The position numbers and the translations under genes were made by a program. Positions 7,774-15,186 of a DNA stretch of 64,000 nt are shown here, in pieces. The stretch is from the NCBI RefSeq assembly GCF_029639405.1, contig NZ_CP121274.1:868001-932000 (forward strand), read 5' to 3'. Origin of the DNA: Microbacterium proteolyticum (GTDB lineage: Bacteria; Actinomycetota; Actinomycetes; Actinomycetales; Microbacteriaceae). Position 1 is the stretch's first letter, and the number at the start of each line of letters is the position of its first letter. Below the pieces are notes generated by a model. It was not told the origin of the DNA and ran no database searches. It saw nothing but the letters and a program-made list of their open reading frames with translations.

Positions 7774-8796
7774 ATGGATATCCCCGAGCTCGACGCGCTG
7801 GATTACCGCATTGTTAACGCGCTCCAGCTGCACCCGCGCGCCTCGTGGGCCGAGCTGTCGGGCATCCTGTCGTCGGATGCGAGCACGCTCTCGCGCCGCT
7901 GGAGCCGCCTGGCCGACTGCGGAGCGGTGTGGTCGAGCTGCTTCTACATGCCGCTCGAGCGACGGAGGCGGCAGCCCCTCGCGTTCGTCGAGGTGCTCTG
8001 CCACCCGGCCGGGCTCGACGAGACCGTCGACGCCCTCGCGGTGATCCCCGAGGTGTTCAGCGTGCACGGCACCTCGGGCGACCGGCAGGTCTACGTCACC
8101 GTCGGAGCGGCCTCCCTCGCGGAGATCGATCAGTGCGTGCGCACGCGCATCGCCACCGTGCCCGGTGTCGCGACCACGCGCGCGCACTATGTCCGACGGG
8201 TCTTCCAAGAAGGCGGGCAGTGGCGGCTGGGCGTGCTCACCGACGCGCAGACCGCGGCGATCGCCGCCCGACGACCACAGCCCGCGTCCGACCTCGCGGC
8301 GGAGCCGACCCCGGAGGAGTGGAGCGTGCTCGAAGCGCTGGCCGAGGACGTCCGCCGTCCACTCGCCCAGATCCGGGAACGCGCCGGCGGCTCACTGGCG
8401 GCGGTGTCCCGACGGGTCACGACGCTGCTGGGCGCGGACTGGGCGCATTGGCGCATCGACGTCGCCCACCGCGCGCTCGGTTACGAATGCGCGGTGATGC
8501 TGTGGCTGCGCGCTCCCCAGGAGAATCTCGAGCAGATCGCCACGTCCTTCCGCCTCCTGCCGGAATCGCGCCTCATCGCTTCGGTCACCGGACCGGCGAA
8601 CCTCGCGATCTCGCTCTGGCTGCGGGACCTGGCCGACCTCGACGACCTGGAACAGCGCGTGGCCAAGGTCTACCCCCAGCTGTCGTTCACGGACGTGTGG
8701 GTCGTCCCTCGGGTCTACAAGCGCGCGGGCCATGTCCTCGACGCGAACGGGATGCAGGCGCGGCACGTGCCCTTCCGCGAGAACGGCGGGGACTGA
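7774..8796 (+). CDS. Lrp/AsnC-type transcriptional regulator, tandem (double-length)
   Basis: DNA-binding regulator, probably of the divergent peptide-type importer. At 340 residues it is about twice a standard Lrp (about 150). Residues 4-60 form a winged-HTH (LDALDYRIVNALQLHPRASWAELSGIL...LSRRWSRL) followed by a RAM-like ligand domain; a second HTH-like segment appears near 180-230 (EEWSVLEALAEDVRRPLAQIRERAGGSLAAVSRRV), again followed by a RAM-like domain. The ATG at 7774 has GGAAGGA ten bases upstream. Its stop is followed after 25 bp by the right copy of the 61-bp repeat. The effector is probably an amino acid or small amide, by family analogy. Confidence 0.82.
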   Translation: MDIPELDALDYRIVNALQLHPRASWAELSGILSSDASTLSRRWSRLADCGAVWSSCFYMPLERRRRQPLAFVEVLCHPAGLDETVDALAVIPEVFSVHGTSGDRQVYVTVGAASLAEIDQCVRTRIATVPGVATTRAHYVRRVFQEGGQWRLGVLTDAQTAAIAARRPQPASDLAAEPTPEEWSVLEALAEDVRRPLAQIRERAGGSLAAVSRRVTTLLGADWAHWRIDVAHRALGYECAVMLWLRAPQENLEQIATSFRLLPESRLIASVTGPANLAISLWLRDLADLDDLEQRVAKVYPQLSFTDVWVVPRVYKRAGHVLDANGMQARHVPFRENGGD

Positions 8797-8821
8797 GAAT
8801 CCAGCGGCGGACGCAGCGCCC

Positions 8822-8882
8822 CGTCGGCTACGCGCACATCGCCGAGCGAATGGATGCCGAGCTCCAGACGCTCGGCCTCTGA
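8822..8882 (+). pseudogene. 3'-end remnant of the SGNH lipoprotein gene (right copy of 61-bp repeat)
   Basis: These 61 bases encode GYAHIAERMDAELQTLGL plus stop, matching the last residues of the SGNH lipoprotein (GYARIAERMDAELQALGL) at 57 of 61 bases. No matching upstream part of the gene is present: the preceding sequence is the end of the regulator gene. It is therefore a gene fragment or an integration/duplication scar marking the right boundary of the inserted block. Confidence 0.8.
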
Positions 8883-8892
8883 CACCGCCGCG

Positions 8893-9333
8893 CTAGGCCG
8901 CGCGCCGGCCCGAGCGCACCCGGAACCACAGCGTCAGCTCGGCGAGCGCCCGCGCGGTCACCGTGGCATCCCCGGAGTCCAGGTCGTCGAAGGTGTCGCG
9001 GAACCCCTCCGGCGGTGCCGATGTCGACGTTCCGAGCGGTTCGTAGCCCATCGTCCAGTCGGGGAACCGGCGTTCCTCGACGGGCTCGGACACCAGGATC
9101 CGCACGTCGCGGTGGCGGGGGTCACGACGGATGCGGTCGATGGCATCCCGGACCGCCGATTCGGGACCCTCGAGCACCTGGAGGAATCGGCCGCCGCGGT
9201 AGAGCAGCACGCCCGACAGGTCGGTGCCGACGTTGGCGACGCGGCTGGACTCCAGCAGCCGGGCGAGCTCGTCGTCACCGAACGGGGCGACGGCGGTGCT
9301 CGAGTAGGTCAGCGAGAACAGGTCGTCCGTCAT
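8893..9333 (-). CDS. BLUF-domain blue-light photoreceptor
   Basis: A 146-residue protein consisting of one BLUF domain (about residues 4-100) and a short C-terminal tail with no output domain. BLUF proteins bind FAD and sense blue light through a Tyr-Gln-Trp/Met network; here Tyr10 (SLTYSS), Asn34 (VANVGTDLSG), Gln52 (RFLQVLEG) and Trp93/Met95 (PDWTMGY) are all in place, so it should be photoactive. Being a short BLUF, it probably signals by protein contact. The start ATG 9333 overlaps the stop of the 93-residue gene upstream (ATGA), so the two are co-translated and may act together. Confidence 0.88.
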   Translation of the reverse strand: MTDDLFSLTYSSTAVAPFGDDELARLLESSRVANVGTDLSGVLLYRGGRFLQVLEGPESAVRDAIDRIRRDPRHRDVRILVSEPVEERRFPDWTMGYEPLGTSTSAPPEGFRDTFDDLDSGDATVTARALAELTLWFRVRSGRRAA

Positions 9334-9614
9334 CACTGCATCACCGACCCGGGGAAGACGTCGGGGACCTGGCGCAGCTCGATCTCGGGCACGGCGTTCG
9401 TGGCATCCGCGTGCGCTTGGGCGACGGCCGCCATTCCGGCGACCAGTCCGGGGAAGCGTCCGACGAGACGCGAGCGTCCGTTGTAGGCCAGATAGCTGCC
9501 GTCGGCTTCGCGGTCGACGTAGCCGAGGAAGACCCCGCGCGCACTGGCGACGTGGAATCCGTCCTCCACCCGCGCCCACACGACACCGGCACCGGGTCGA
9601 TCGTCAACAGTCAT
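9333..9614 (-). CDS. Small uncharacterised protein co-translated with BLUF
   Basis: I do not recognise the family. The 93 residues have no membrane segment or signal; alternating hydrophobic/polar stretches (GVVWARVEDGFHVASARGVFLGYVDREADGSYLAYN) suggest a beta-rich fold, followed by an alanine-rich helix (GLVAGMAAVAQAHAD). ATG 9614 is chosen because GGAAGGA lies just upstream; an in-frame start at 9659 is less likely. Its stop overlaps the BLUF start, so it is a candidate partner or output of the photoreceptor; this is inference from position only. The 84-bp upstream gap holds two CTTTCGG direct repeats on the minus strand. Confidence 0.6.
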   Translation of the reverse strand: MTVDDRPGAGVVWARVEDGFHVASARGVFLGYVDREADGSYLAYNGRSRLVGRFPGLVAGMAAVAQAHADATNAVPEIELRQVPDVFPGSVMQ

Positions 9615-9698
9615 GCGCGCGTCCTTCCGCCCCGGCAGGGTCCCCTTCCGAAAGTACACATGCCCGAAAGGCGCTCCAGCCGCTTGACAGGAGGACGG

Positions 9699-10097
9699 TC
9701 AGAGCACTGCGGCGAGGATCGCCTCGGCGTCGTCGGTTCCGGATGCCTCGACGATGCGCCCTCGCGCGAGCCGGTACATCGCGAACGAGGCGATGCTGAC
9801 GCGGCGACGCGTCGCCGGCACGTGTAGGAAGATCCCGGTGTGCGCGCCGCTCCCCCGCAGGTGAACGGCGAGGCGATCGTCCTCGACGACGACCTGGATG
9901 CGACGCCACTGCCAATCCGGGAAGCCGCGCACCAGGTCGGCGTACTCGTCGAGCCACGCATCCGCCCCGGCGGGGAGGTGCGCGCGGCGCACGTCGGGGG
10001 CGAGGAACTCCCGCACCGCCTCCGCGTCGTGGCGGTTCAGCGCGTCGAGGAACTCCTGGAACCACTCGCGCGTCTCCCAGGCCTCCACCCGCCCCAT
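9699..10097 (-). CDS. SnoaL/NTF2-like family protein
   Basis: A 132-residue alpha+beta-cone protein. It opens with the family's helix pair (TREWFQEFLDALNRHDAEAVREFLAPDV), then strand blocks DWQWRRIQVVVEDDRLAVHLRGSGAHTGIFLHVPATRRRVSIASFAMYRLARGRIVEASGTDD, as in SnoaL-like polyketide cyclases and ester cyclases. Members are cyclases, isomerases or mere ligand binders, so the reaction cannot be named. ATG 10097 begins MGRVEAW. It lies upstream of the BLUF pair on the same strand but 84 bp away, so co-transcription is possible but not required. Confidence 0.75.
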   Translation of the reverse strand: MGRVEAWETREWFQEFLDALNRHDAEAVREFLAPDVRRAHLPAGADAWLDEYADLVRGFPDWQWRRIQVVVEDDRLAVHLRGSGAHTGIFLHVPATRRRVSIASFAMYRLARGRIVEASGTDDAEAILAAVL

Positions 10098-10106
10098 TAT
10101 CCCCGC

Positions 10107-10170
10107 GCGTGAGTCGCCAGGATTTGTCGCCTCGGCTGGCAGAGAAGCGACAAATCCTGGCGACTCACGC
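10107..10170. repeat. 64-bp palindromic repeat, copy 1
   Basis: Arms GCGTGAGTCGCC-AGGATTTGTCGC (10107-10130) and its exact complement (10147-10170) flank a 16-base centre that is itself partly palindromic. It ends six bases before the stop of the GMC oxidase gene. One of six copies in the window. Confidence 0.92.
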
Positions 10171-10176
10171 CACCCG

Positions 10177-11748
10177 TCAGGATGCCGCGAGCTCCTCCGC
10201 CAGGCGACGGGCGCCGCGGACGGCGATCGCGACGCTCGTGAGCGTCGGGTTCATCGTGTTCGCCGTGGGGATGAGGCCGTTGCCGCCGACGAACAGGTTC
10301 TCGAACCCCCACACGTGGGAGTACGGGTCGGCGACCGAGGTCGCGGGGTCGGTTCCGGCGCGCATCGTCCCCATGAAGTGGAGGCTCGAGCCGTTCGGCA
10401 GCAGCCGCGGCTCGGCGATGAACGAGCCGAGCGCCGCGCCCGCGCGCCGCAGCCGCTCGGTCGCCTCGGCGATCTCGGCATCCTCCCGCTCGGTCAACGC
10501 GTACTCGATCGTGAAGTTCGGCAGCCCGCGGTAGTCGAGCTCGTCGTCGCTGAAGGTCGCGCCGTCCTCGACGCGCGGGAACTTCCGCACGCCGAAGCCC
10601 ATGTTGATGTACCCCCAGCGGTTCCCCGCGGCGGGGTGCGCGGGGTCGAGCGGGAACGGCGGGGTCTCGGCGTACATGATCTGCGCCGAATACGGGTGGT
10701 CGGGCTCGGAGAACGGGATGCGGTTGACCGCCGCGACCGGGTCGGCCGGGTTCAGCGCGCGCCGGTCGAGCTCGGCCTGCAGCTCGGCGTCGGACACGAG
10801 CTCGCTCATCCGCTCACCGTCGAGCACGACGGTGCCGATGACGACGTGGTGCTCCGTGAGGTAGCGGCCGAGAGGAGCCGGACGGATGCCGGAAGCCCAC
10901 AGCAGCTGCGGCGAGCGGAACGCGTCGGCGGCGACGACGACGGCATCCGCCGGGACGAACGCCTCCTCGTGCGTGCGCAGGTCTTCCACCACGACGCCCC
11001 GCACGCGCGCACCGTCATGGTCGATGCGCCGCACGAGCGAGAGGTCGCGCAGCTCGAACCGCCCCGCGGTGTCGGTACCCGGCTCGATGAGCGGACCCAG
11101 GACCGTGTCGGTCCCGGCCCACCGCATGGTGCCGTCGGGCTGCGGGTCGCCGGCGACCGGCAGCGTGCTCACGCCGAAGCCCTCGGGGAGCTCGGCCCCG
11201 AACTCGCGGTCGAGGAGAGTGCGGATCGCGGCGCCCACGGGCGAGTCCGAGAACGCCGCGCTCTGCTTGTGCAGCAGGTCCTCGGCGGTCGAGATGAGGT
11301 CTTCCCACTCGTCGTCGGGGATGAAGTCCAGCTTCTCGCTGAACGCCGGACGCGGGATCGCGCAGGTCCAGTGCGCGCCCTGGCCCCCGACGTTGGTGGC
11401 GGCGGCCGCCGCCGGGAAGCTCGGGGCGTGCGCCGACCCTGCGCCGCCGAAGTCCAGCAGATGCGTCCCCTGGCGCGCCGTGAACATGCCCTCGACGATC
11501 GTGCCGGACGGGATGCCGAGCGAGTCGCGGAACTCCCCCGCCTGCGGCCCCTGCGACCTCTCGCGGGCGCGGGCCTTCTCGTCGGGGTCGGCGATGTTGC
11601 GCACGCTCTCCCCCGGGCGCTCGGTGACCGGCGGTCCGGCTTCGAACATGATGACGCGCGCCTGCGGAAGCGACTCCAGCAGCACCCGCGCGTAGGCGGC
11701 GCCGATGGGTCCGCTGCCGACGACGGCGATCGTGGGGGTGTCGGACAT
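10177..11748 (-). CDS. GMC-type FAD oxidoreductase, CarA-like C-glycoside 3-oxidase candidate
   Basis: Probably oxidises the C3 hydroxyl of a sugar moiety, producing the 3-keto glycoside that a C-glycoside deglycosidase needs. The 523 residues show the FAD Rossmann motif GSGPIGAAYARVL (from about 11), a glutamate ending strand 2 (MFEAGPP), NVGGQGAHWTCAIPRP in the middle, and a pyranose-2-oxidase-like C-terminus with His457 (SSLHFMGTMRAG) and Asn500 (MNPTLTSVA), the usual catalytic pair. The size and short substrate-domain match the soil CarA family rather than long fungal GMC enzymes. ATG 11748 follows GGAGAGACC. It is downstream of the MFS transporter gene, probably in one operon from the promoter near 13390. 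Paralogue: 35152-36666. Confidence 0.78.
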   Translation of the reverse strand: MSDTPTIAVVGSGPIGAAYARVLLESLPQARVIMFEAGPPVTERPGESVRNIADPDEKARARERSQGPQAGEFRDSLGIPSGTIVEGMFTARQGTHLLDFGGAGSAHAPSFPAAAAATNVGGQGAHWTCAIPRPAFSEKLDFIPDDEWEDLISTAEDLLHKQSAAFSDSPVGAAIRTLLDREFGAELPEGFGVSTLPVAGDPQPDGTMRWAGTDTVLGPLIEPGTDTAGRFELRDLSLVRRIDHDGARVRGVVVEDLRTHEEAFVPADAVVVAADAFRSPQLLWASGIRPAPLGRYLTEHHVVIGTVVLDGERMSELVSDAELQAELDRRALNPADPVAAVNRIPFSEPDHPYSAQIMYAETPPFPLDPAHPAAGNRWGYINMGFGVRKFPRVEDGATFSDDELDYRGLPNFTIEYALTEREDAEIAEATERLRRAGAALGSFIAEPRLLPNGSSLHFMGTMRAGTDPATSVADPYSHVWGFENLFVGGNGLIPTANTMNPTLTSVAIAVRGARRLAEELAAS

Positions 11749-11781
11749 GGTCTCTCCTTCGAGATCAGGCGGGCTGAGAGA

Positions 11782-13281
11782 TCAGACGGGCTGGCGTTCG
11801 GCGTCGGTCACGGCATCGAGGGGTGCGGGCGCCTCGTCGGACAGGCGCCCGCCGGGGAGCAGCAGTGCGAAGACGATGCCGCAGGCGTAGACGAGCGCGA
11901 GACCGGCGAACACCGGAGCGAAGGTGTCATGGTAGATCACGGCGACGGCGTCCTGAACCTCGGGGGACGCGGCGCGGACCACCGCGGGAGTGAGGGTGTC
12001 GGCATCCAGACCGACCGGGAGGGCCGCGGCGACACCGAAGCCGACCACGCCGCCGACGATCGCGGTGCCGACCGCCGACCCCACCTGGCGCACGAGGTTG
12101 GTGGTGGCGGTGACGGCTCCGAGGTCGGAGCGGGCGGCCGCGCTCTGCACGACGGCGAAGATGAGGTTCGTGAACGAGCCGGTGCCGATGCCGACCGCGG
12201 CCATCACGACCATGGGCACCCACAGCGGCGCCCCCGCCGGGAGCGCGGCCATGGTCGCCAGCCCCGCGGCTCCGAGCACCGTGCCGAAGACGGGGTAGAA
12301 GCGGTAGCGGCCCGAGCGGCTGACCAACCACCCGGTGAGCAGGTTGCTGACGAGCATCCCGAGCACGGTCGCGATCGGCACGAGACCCGACACGGTCGCG
12401 GTCGTGCGATAGGCCATCTGGATGTAGGTCGGCACGTACGCGACGACGGCGAACAGACCGGCGCCGACGATGAGCGAGAGACCGAGGCAGGCGAGGATCG
12501 TGCGATTGCGCAGGATCCGGGGCGGCAGGATCGGCTCGACCGCCCGTCGTTCGATGGCGACGAGGGCCAGGATGCCGACGACCGCCGCCGCCGCGCACGC
12601 GAGCGCCGCCGGGCGCAGGGCGTCGTCGCCGATCCAGGTCACGGCGAGCACGAGTGCGACGAGCGTGCCGGTGAAGACGATCGAGCCGGGGATGTCGAAG
12701 CGGGGGTGCGCGCCACCGGGGAGACGGGGCACGGCGACCAGGGCGAGCGCGAAGGCGGCGAGACCCACCGGGATGTTGATCCAGAACACCCACGACCAGC
12801 CCCAGAAGTCGGTGATGAGTCCGCCGACGACGGGTCCGACGACGATCGCGACCGGGAAGGCCGTGCCGATCACGGCCATGTAGCGGGGACGCTGGCGGGG
12901 GCTCGTGACGCGGGCGATGATCGTCTGCGACATCAGCTGGAGCCCCGCGGAGCCGAGGCCCTGGACGACGCGGGCGGCGATCAGCCAGCCGAGGTCGGGG
13001 GCGAAGCCGCACGCGAGCGAGGCGACGAGGAACAGGCCGAGCGACACGAGGAAGACGCTGCGCGGCCCGACGACGTCGCCGAGCTTGCCGAGCACGGGCA
13101 GCATCACGGTGGCGGCGAGGGTGTAGCCGACCATGATCCAGCTCATGTGCTCGAGCGCGCCGAGGTCGCCGGCCATCGTGGCGAGCGAGGTGGAGACCAC
13201 CGTGTGGTCGAGGGCGCCGAGGAACGACACCGCGAGAAGGGCGACGACGAGGATGCGCACGCGCGCGGGGGAGAGAGTCAT
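11782..13281 (-). CDS. MFS transporter, DHA2 (14-TM, EmrB/QacA) family
   Basis: Proton-driven membrane transporter of 499 residues. It carries the DHA motif C region ALDHTVVSTSLATMAGDLG in helix 1, motif A-like GKLGDVVGPRSVFLVSLG between helices 2 and 3, and repeated hydrophobic helices through to residue 480, consistent with 14 segments. Family members are mostly drug or aromatic-compound exporters, but some take up aromatic substrates. Placement before the sugar oxidase and after the ring-cleavage operon suggests import of the glycoside or export of a toxic intermediate. ATG 13281 follows a purine-rich GGGCGCCCCACGT leader and begins MTLSPARV. A promoter with an embedded CGAC-N4-GTCG box lies at about 13385-13410. 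Confidence 0.85.
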   Translation of the reverse strand: MTLSPARVRILVVALLAVSFLGALDHTVVSTSLATMAGDLGALEHMSWIMVGYTLAATVMLPVLGKLGDVVGPRSVFLVSLGLFLVASLACGFAPDLGWLIAARVVQGLGSAGLQLMSQTIIARVTSPRQRPRYMAVIGTAFPVAIVVGPVVGGLITDFWGWSWVFWINIPVGLAAFALALVAVPRLPGGAHPRFDIPGSIVFTGTLVALVLAVTWIGDDALRPAALACAAAAVVGILALVAIERRAVEPILPPRILRNRTILACLGLSLIVGAGLFAVVAYVPTYIQMAYRTTATVSGLVPIATVLGMLVSNLLTGWLVSRSGRYRFYPVFGTVLGAAGLATMAALPAGAPLWVPMVVMAAVGIGTGSFTNLIFAVVQSAAARSDLGAVTATTNLVRQVGSAVGTAIVGGVVGFGVAAALPVGLDADTLTPAVVRAASPEVQDAVAVIYHDTFAPVFAGLALVYACGIVFALLLPGGRLSDEAPAPLDAVTDAERQPV

Positions 13282-13389
13282 ACGTGGGGCGCCCGTACGA
13301 CCGGGCGATCGACGCGACCGTATGTGCCGCTCCGGCTCCCTCACCGGGCGAACGGACCCGCGGGGCCCCGACGTCGGAGCCAGCATACC

Positions 13390-13401
13390 CGACTTATGTC
13401 G
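13390..13401. promoter_or_regulatory. Operator-like box CGACTTATGTCG upstream of the MFS/oxidase operon
   Basis: CGACTTATGTCG is a CGAC-N4-GTCG palindrome. On the minus strand it lies in the spacer between a TTGAAA -35 (13402-13407) and a TATGCT -10 (13380-13385), a 16-bp gap. The same 12-mer pattern precedes the dioxygenase operon (20397) and the CGD beta gene (23638). Confidence 0.6.
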
Positions 13402-13411
13402 ATTTTCAACA

Positions 13412-14188
13412 TTAGCGGAGCGCGTCGGAGAGCACCGACGCCGCCCCCGACAGGGCCTGCCCGCCGTCGACGCCGATCTCCGCGCCCGTGATGAACGCGG
13501 CGGCATCCGAGAGCAGGAAGGCGACGATCTCGGCGACCTCGACCGCCTCGCCGACACGATGCAGCGGAATGATCGCGGTGCTCGCCTCGGCGAACACGGG
13601 CGGCGCCGACGCCGTCATCGGGGTGCGGATGAAGCCGGGATTCACCAGATTCACCCGGATGCCGCGGGGCCCGAGTTCCGTGACGCTCGCGTGCGTGAGC
13701 CCTCGCAGCGCCCACTTGCTCGCGGTGTACGCGGCCGTGTAATGCCCCGTGAGTCCCGCGACCGAGCCGATGTTGACGATCGAGGAGCCGGCATCCATGA
13801 GCGGGAGGAGCGCTTGGATGCCGAGCATCGCCCCGGTGACGTTGACGGCGAACGCGCGGTCCCAGTCGGCGCGGGCGAGCTCACCGATGCGCGCGCGGTG
13901 CGTGATGCCGGCGTTGTTCACCAGCCCCCGCACGCGCCGTCCGTCCAGCGACGCGGCGAGTGCGGCCCAGTCCTCCCCACGGGCGACGTCGAGGCGTCGG
14001 TAGGCGAGCGATCCCCTGAGGGGCGCCGCGCGCTCGCGCAGCTCGGGGGCGTCCTCGGCCAGGTCCACCGCGACGACATCCGCCCCGAGCGAAGTCAGCG
14101 TCAGCGCCTCCTCGGCACCCTGCCCACCGGCGGCGCCGGTCACCACGAACAGGTGACCGGCGATGCCCGGCAGACGCAGATCGGTCAT
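13412..14188 (-). CDS. Short-chain dehydrogenase/reductase (classical SDR)
   Basis: NAD(P)-dependent oxidoreductase of 258 residues. Cofactor motif VTGAAGGQG (a TGxxxGxG variant) near residue 16, an Asp after strand 2 (VVAVDLAED) favouring NAD(H), LVNNAG at strand 4, catalytic Ser in NIGSVAG, YTASK with the catalytic Tyr/Lys, and a C-terminal FITGAEIGVDGGQAL. It is the last gene of the seven-gene ring-cleavage operon. ATG 14188 overlaps the FAA-hydrolase stop (ATGA). It probably reduces or oxidises a ring-cleavage product or removes an alcohol group on the aglycone; substrate not deducible. Confidence 0.85.
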   Translation of the reverse strand: MTDLRLPGIAGHLFVVTGAAGGQGAEEALTLTSLGADVVAVDLAEDAPELRERAAPLRGSLAYRRLDVARGEDWAALAASLDGRRVRGLVNNAGITHRARIGELARADWDRAFAVNVTGAMLGIQALLPLMDAGSSIVNIGSVAGLTGHYTAAYTASKWALRGLTHASVTELGPRGIRVNLVNPGFIRTPMTASAPPVFAEASTAIIPLHRVGEAVEVAEIVAFLLSDAAAFITGAEIGVDGGQALSGAASVLSDALR

Positions 14189-15186
14189 CGCCCGGCCGGG
14201 GATCCCGCGACCTCGCTGCGGTGTCGCTGCCGCGAACGCTCCCGCGCCCGCGGAACCACCGGGGCGGGCACGCGCTCCCCCACGACGTTGACGATCTCGC
14301 CGACGCCCTCGATGACCATGCGCACCTCGTCGCCGGGTTCGAGCGGCCGCGGGTCGAGCGCACCGCGCCGCCCCCACAGCTCGCCCAGGCACCCGCCGTG
14401 GCCCACCGTGCCCGACCCGAGCACGTCGCCCGGCACGACGACGGAGTTCCGCGCGGCGTACATCACCAGCTCGGGGAACGGCCAGCCCATGTTCGACACC
14501 AGGTCGTCGCCGATGAGCTCGCCGTTGATGAACAGCTCCGCCCGCACGGCGAGGAAACCGTCGGCGTCGAGGTACGGCTCGAGTTCGTCGACCGTGACGA
14601 TCCACGGCCCGAGCGTCATCGCGAAATCCTTGCCCTTGGCAGGGCCCAGCCGCACCTTCATCTCGCGCGACTGCAGGTCACGCGCCGACCAGTCGTTCAT
14701 CACGGTGTAGCCGAAGATGTGGGCGGCCACGCTCGCGGCATCCAGGTTCTCCCCGTCCGAACCGGGCACCCCGCCGATGACCGCGGCCAGCTCGAGCTCG
14801 ACGTCGAGCCGCTGCGTCTCGGGGATCGGCACGACGTCGCGGGTCGCCCGGACCGTGTGCGGGTTGGTGAAGTAGAAGGTCGGGGCCTCGTACCACTCGG
14901 GCACGACCTCGCTCTTGCCGTCGACCGACGCGCTCACCCCCTCGACGTGCTCCTCGAACGCGACGAAGTCACGGATCGACGCCGGCACGAGCGGGGCGAG
15001 TAGACGCACGTCAGCCAGGGGCCGCGCCGCCGCGAGGTCACGTCGTCCGAACAGCGCCGAAGCCGCGTCGATCCCCTGCGCGAGCACCTCGGCGACACGC
15101 AGCCCGTCGGGGAACGGGATCACCGTGGCCCCGTCGACGAACCCTTCGCCGATGTCGGCGCCGTCGACCCAGCGCGCAATCCTCAC
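14185..15186 (-). CDS. Fumarylacetoacetate hydrolase-family protein (1)
   Basis: Metal-dependent C-C hydrolase acting on a ring-cleavage product. The 333 residues keep the FAH-type metal site: FEEHVEG, ELELAAVIGG, the NDWSARDLQSREMKVRLGPAKGKDFAMTLGPWIVT block near 180-215 and GSGTVGHGGCLGELWG. Likeness is closer to fumarylacetoacetase than to the gene at 18349, which belongs to the same superfamily. The GTG start at 15186 overlaps the previous stop as GTGA; the codon context rather than a strong Shine-Dalgarno supports it. Within the operon it sits between the amidohydrolase-2 and SDR genes, so it acts late in the pathway. Confidence 0.8.
   Translation of the reverse strand: MRIARWVDGADIGEGFVDGATVIPFPDGLRVAEVLAQGIDAASALFGRRDLAAARPLADVRLLAPLVPASIRDFVAFEEHVEGVSASVDGKSEVVPEWYEAPTFYFTNPHTVRATRDVVPIPETQRLDVELELAAVIGGVPGSDGENLDAASVAAHIFGYTVMNDWSARDLQSREMKVRLGPAKGKDFAMTLGPWIVTVDELEPYLDADGFLAVRAELFINGELIGDDLVSNMGWPFPELVMYAARNSVVVPGDVLGSGTVGHGGCLGELWGRRGALDPRPLEPGDEVRMVIEGVGEIVNVVGERVPAPVVPRARERSRQRHRSEVAGSPAGR

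Noticed and set aside
1277..8821. Block framed by the 61-bp repeat as a prophage or transposon
   Set aside because: No integrase, transposase or phage gene is present and no terminal inverted repeats are visible; only the direct repeat supports insertion.
9898..13491. Very long 1197-residue plus-strand reading frame
   Set aside because: It lies antisense to the GMC oxidase, MFS and SDR genes, is composed mostly of Arg/Gly/Ala/Asp low-complexity sequence and has no domain; typical high-GC shadow frame.
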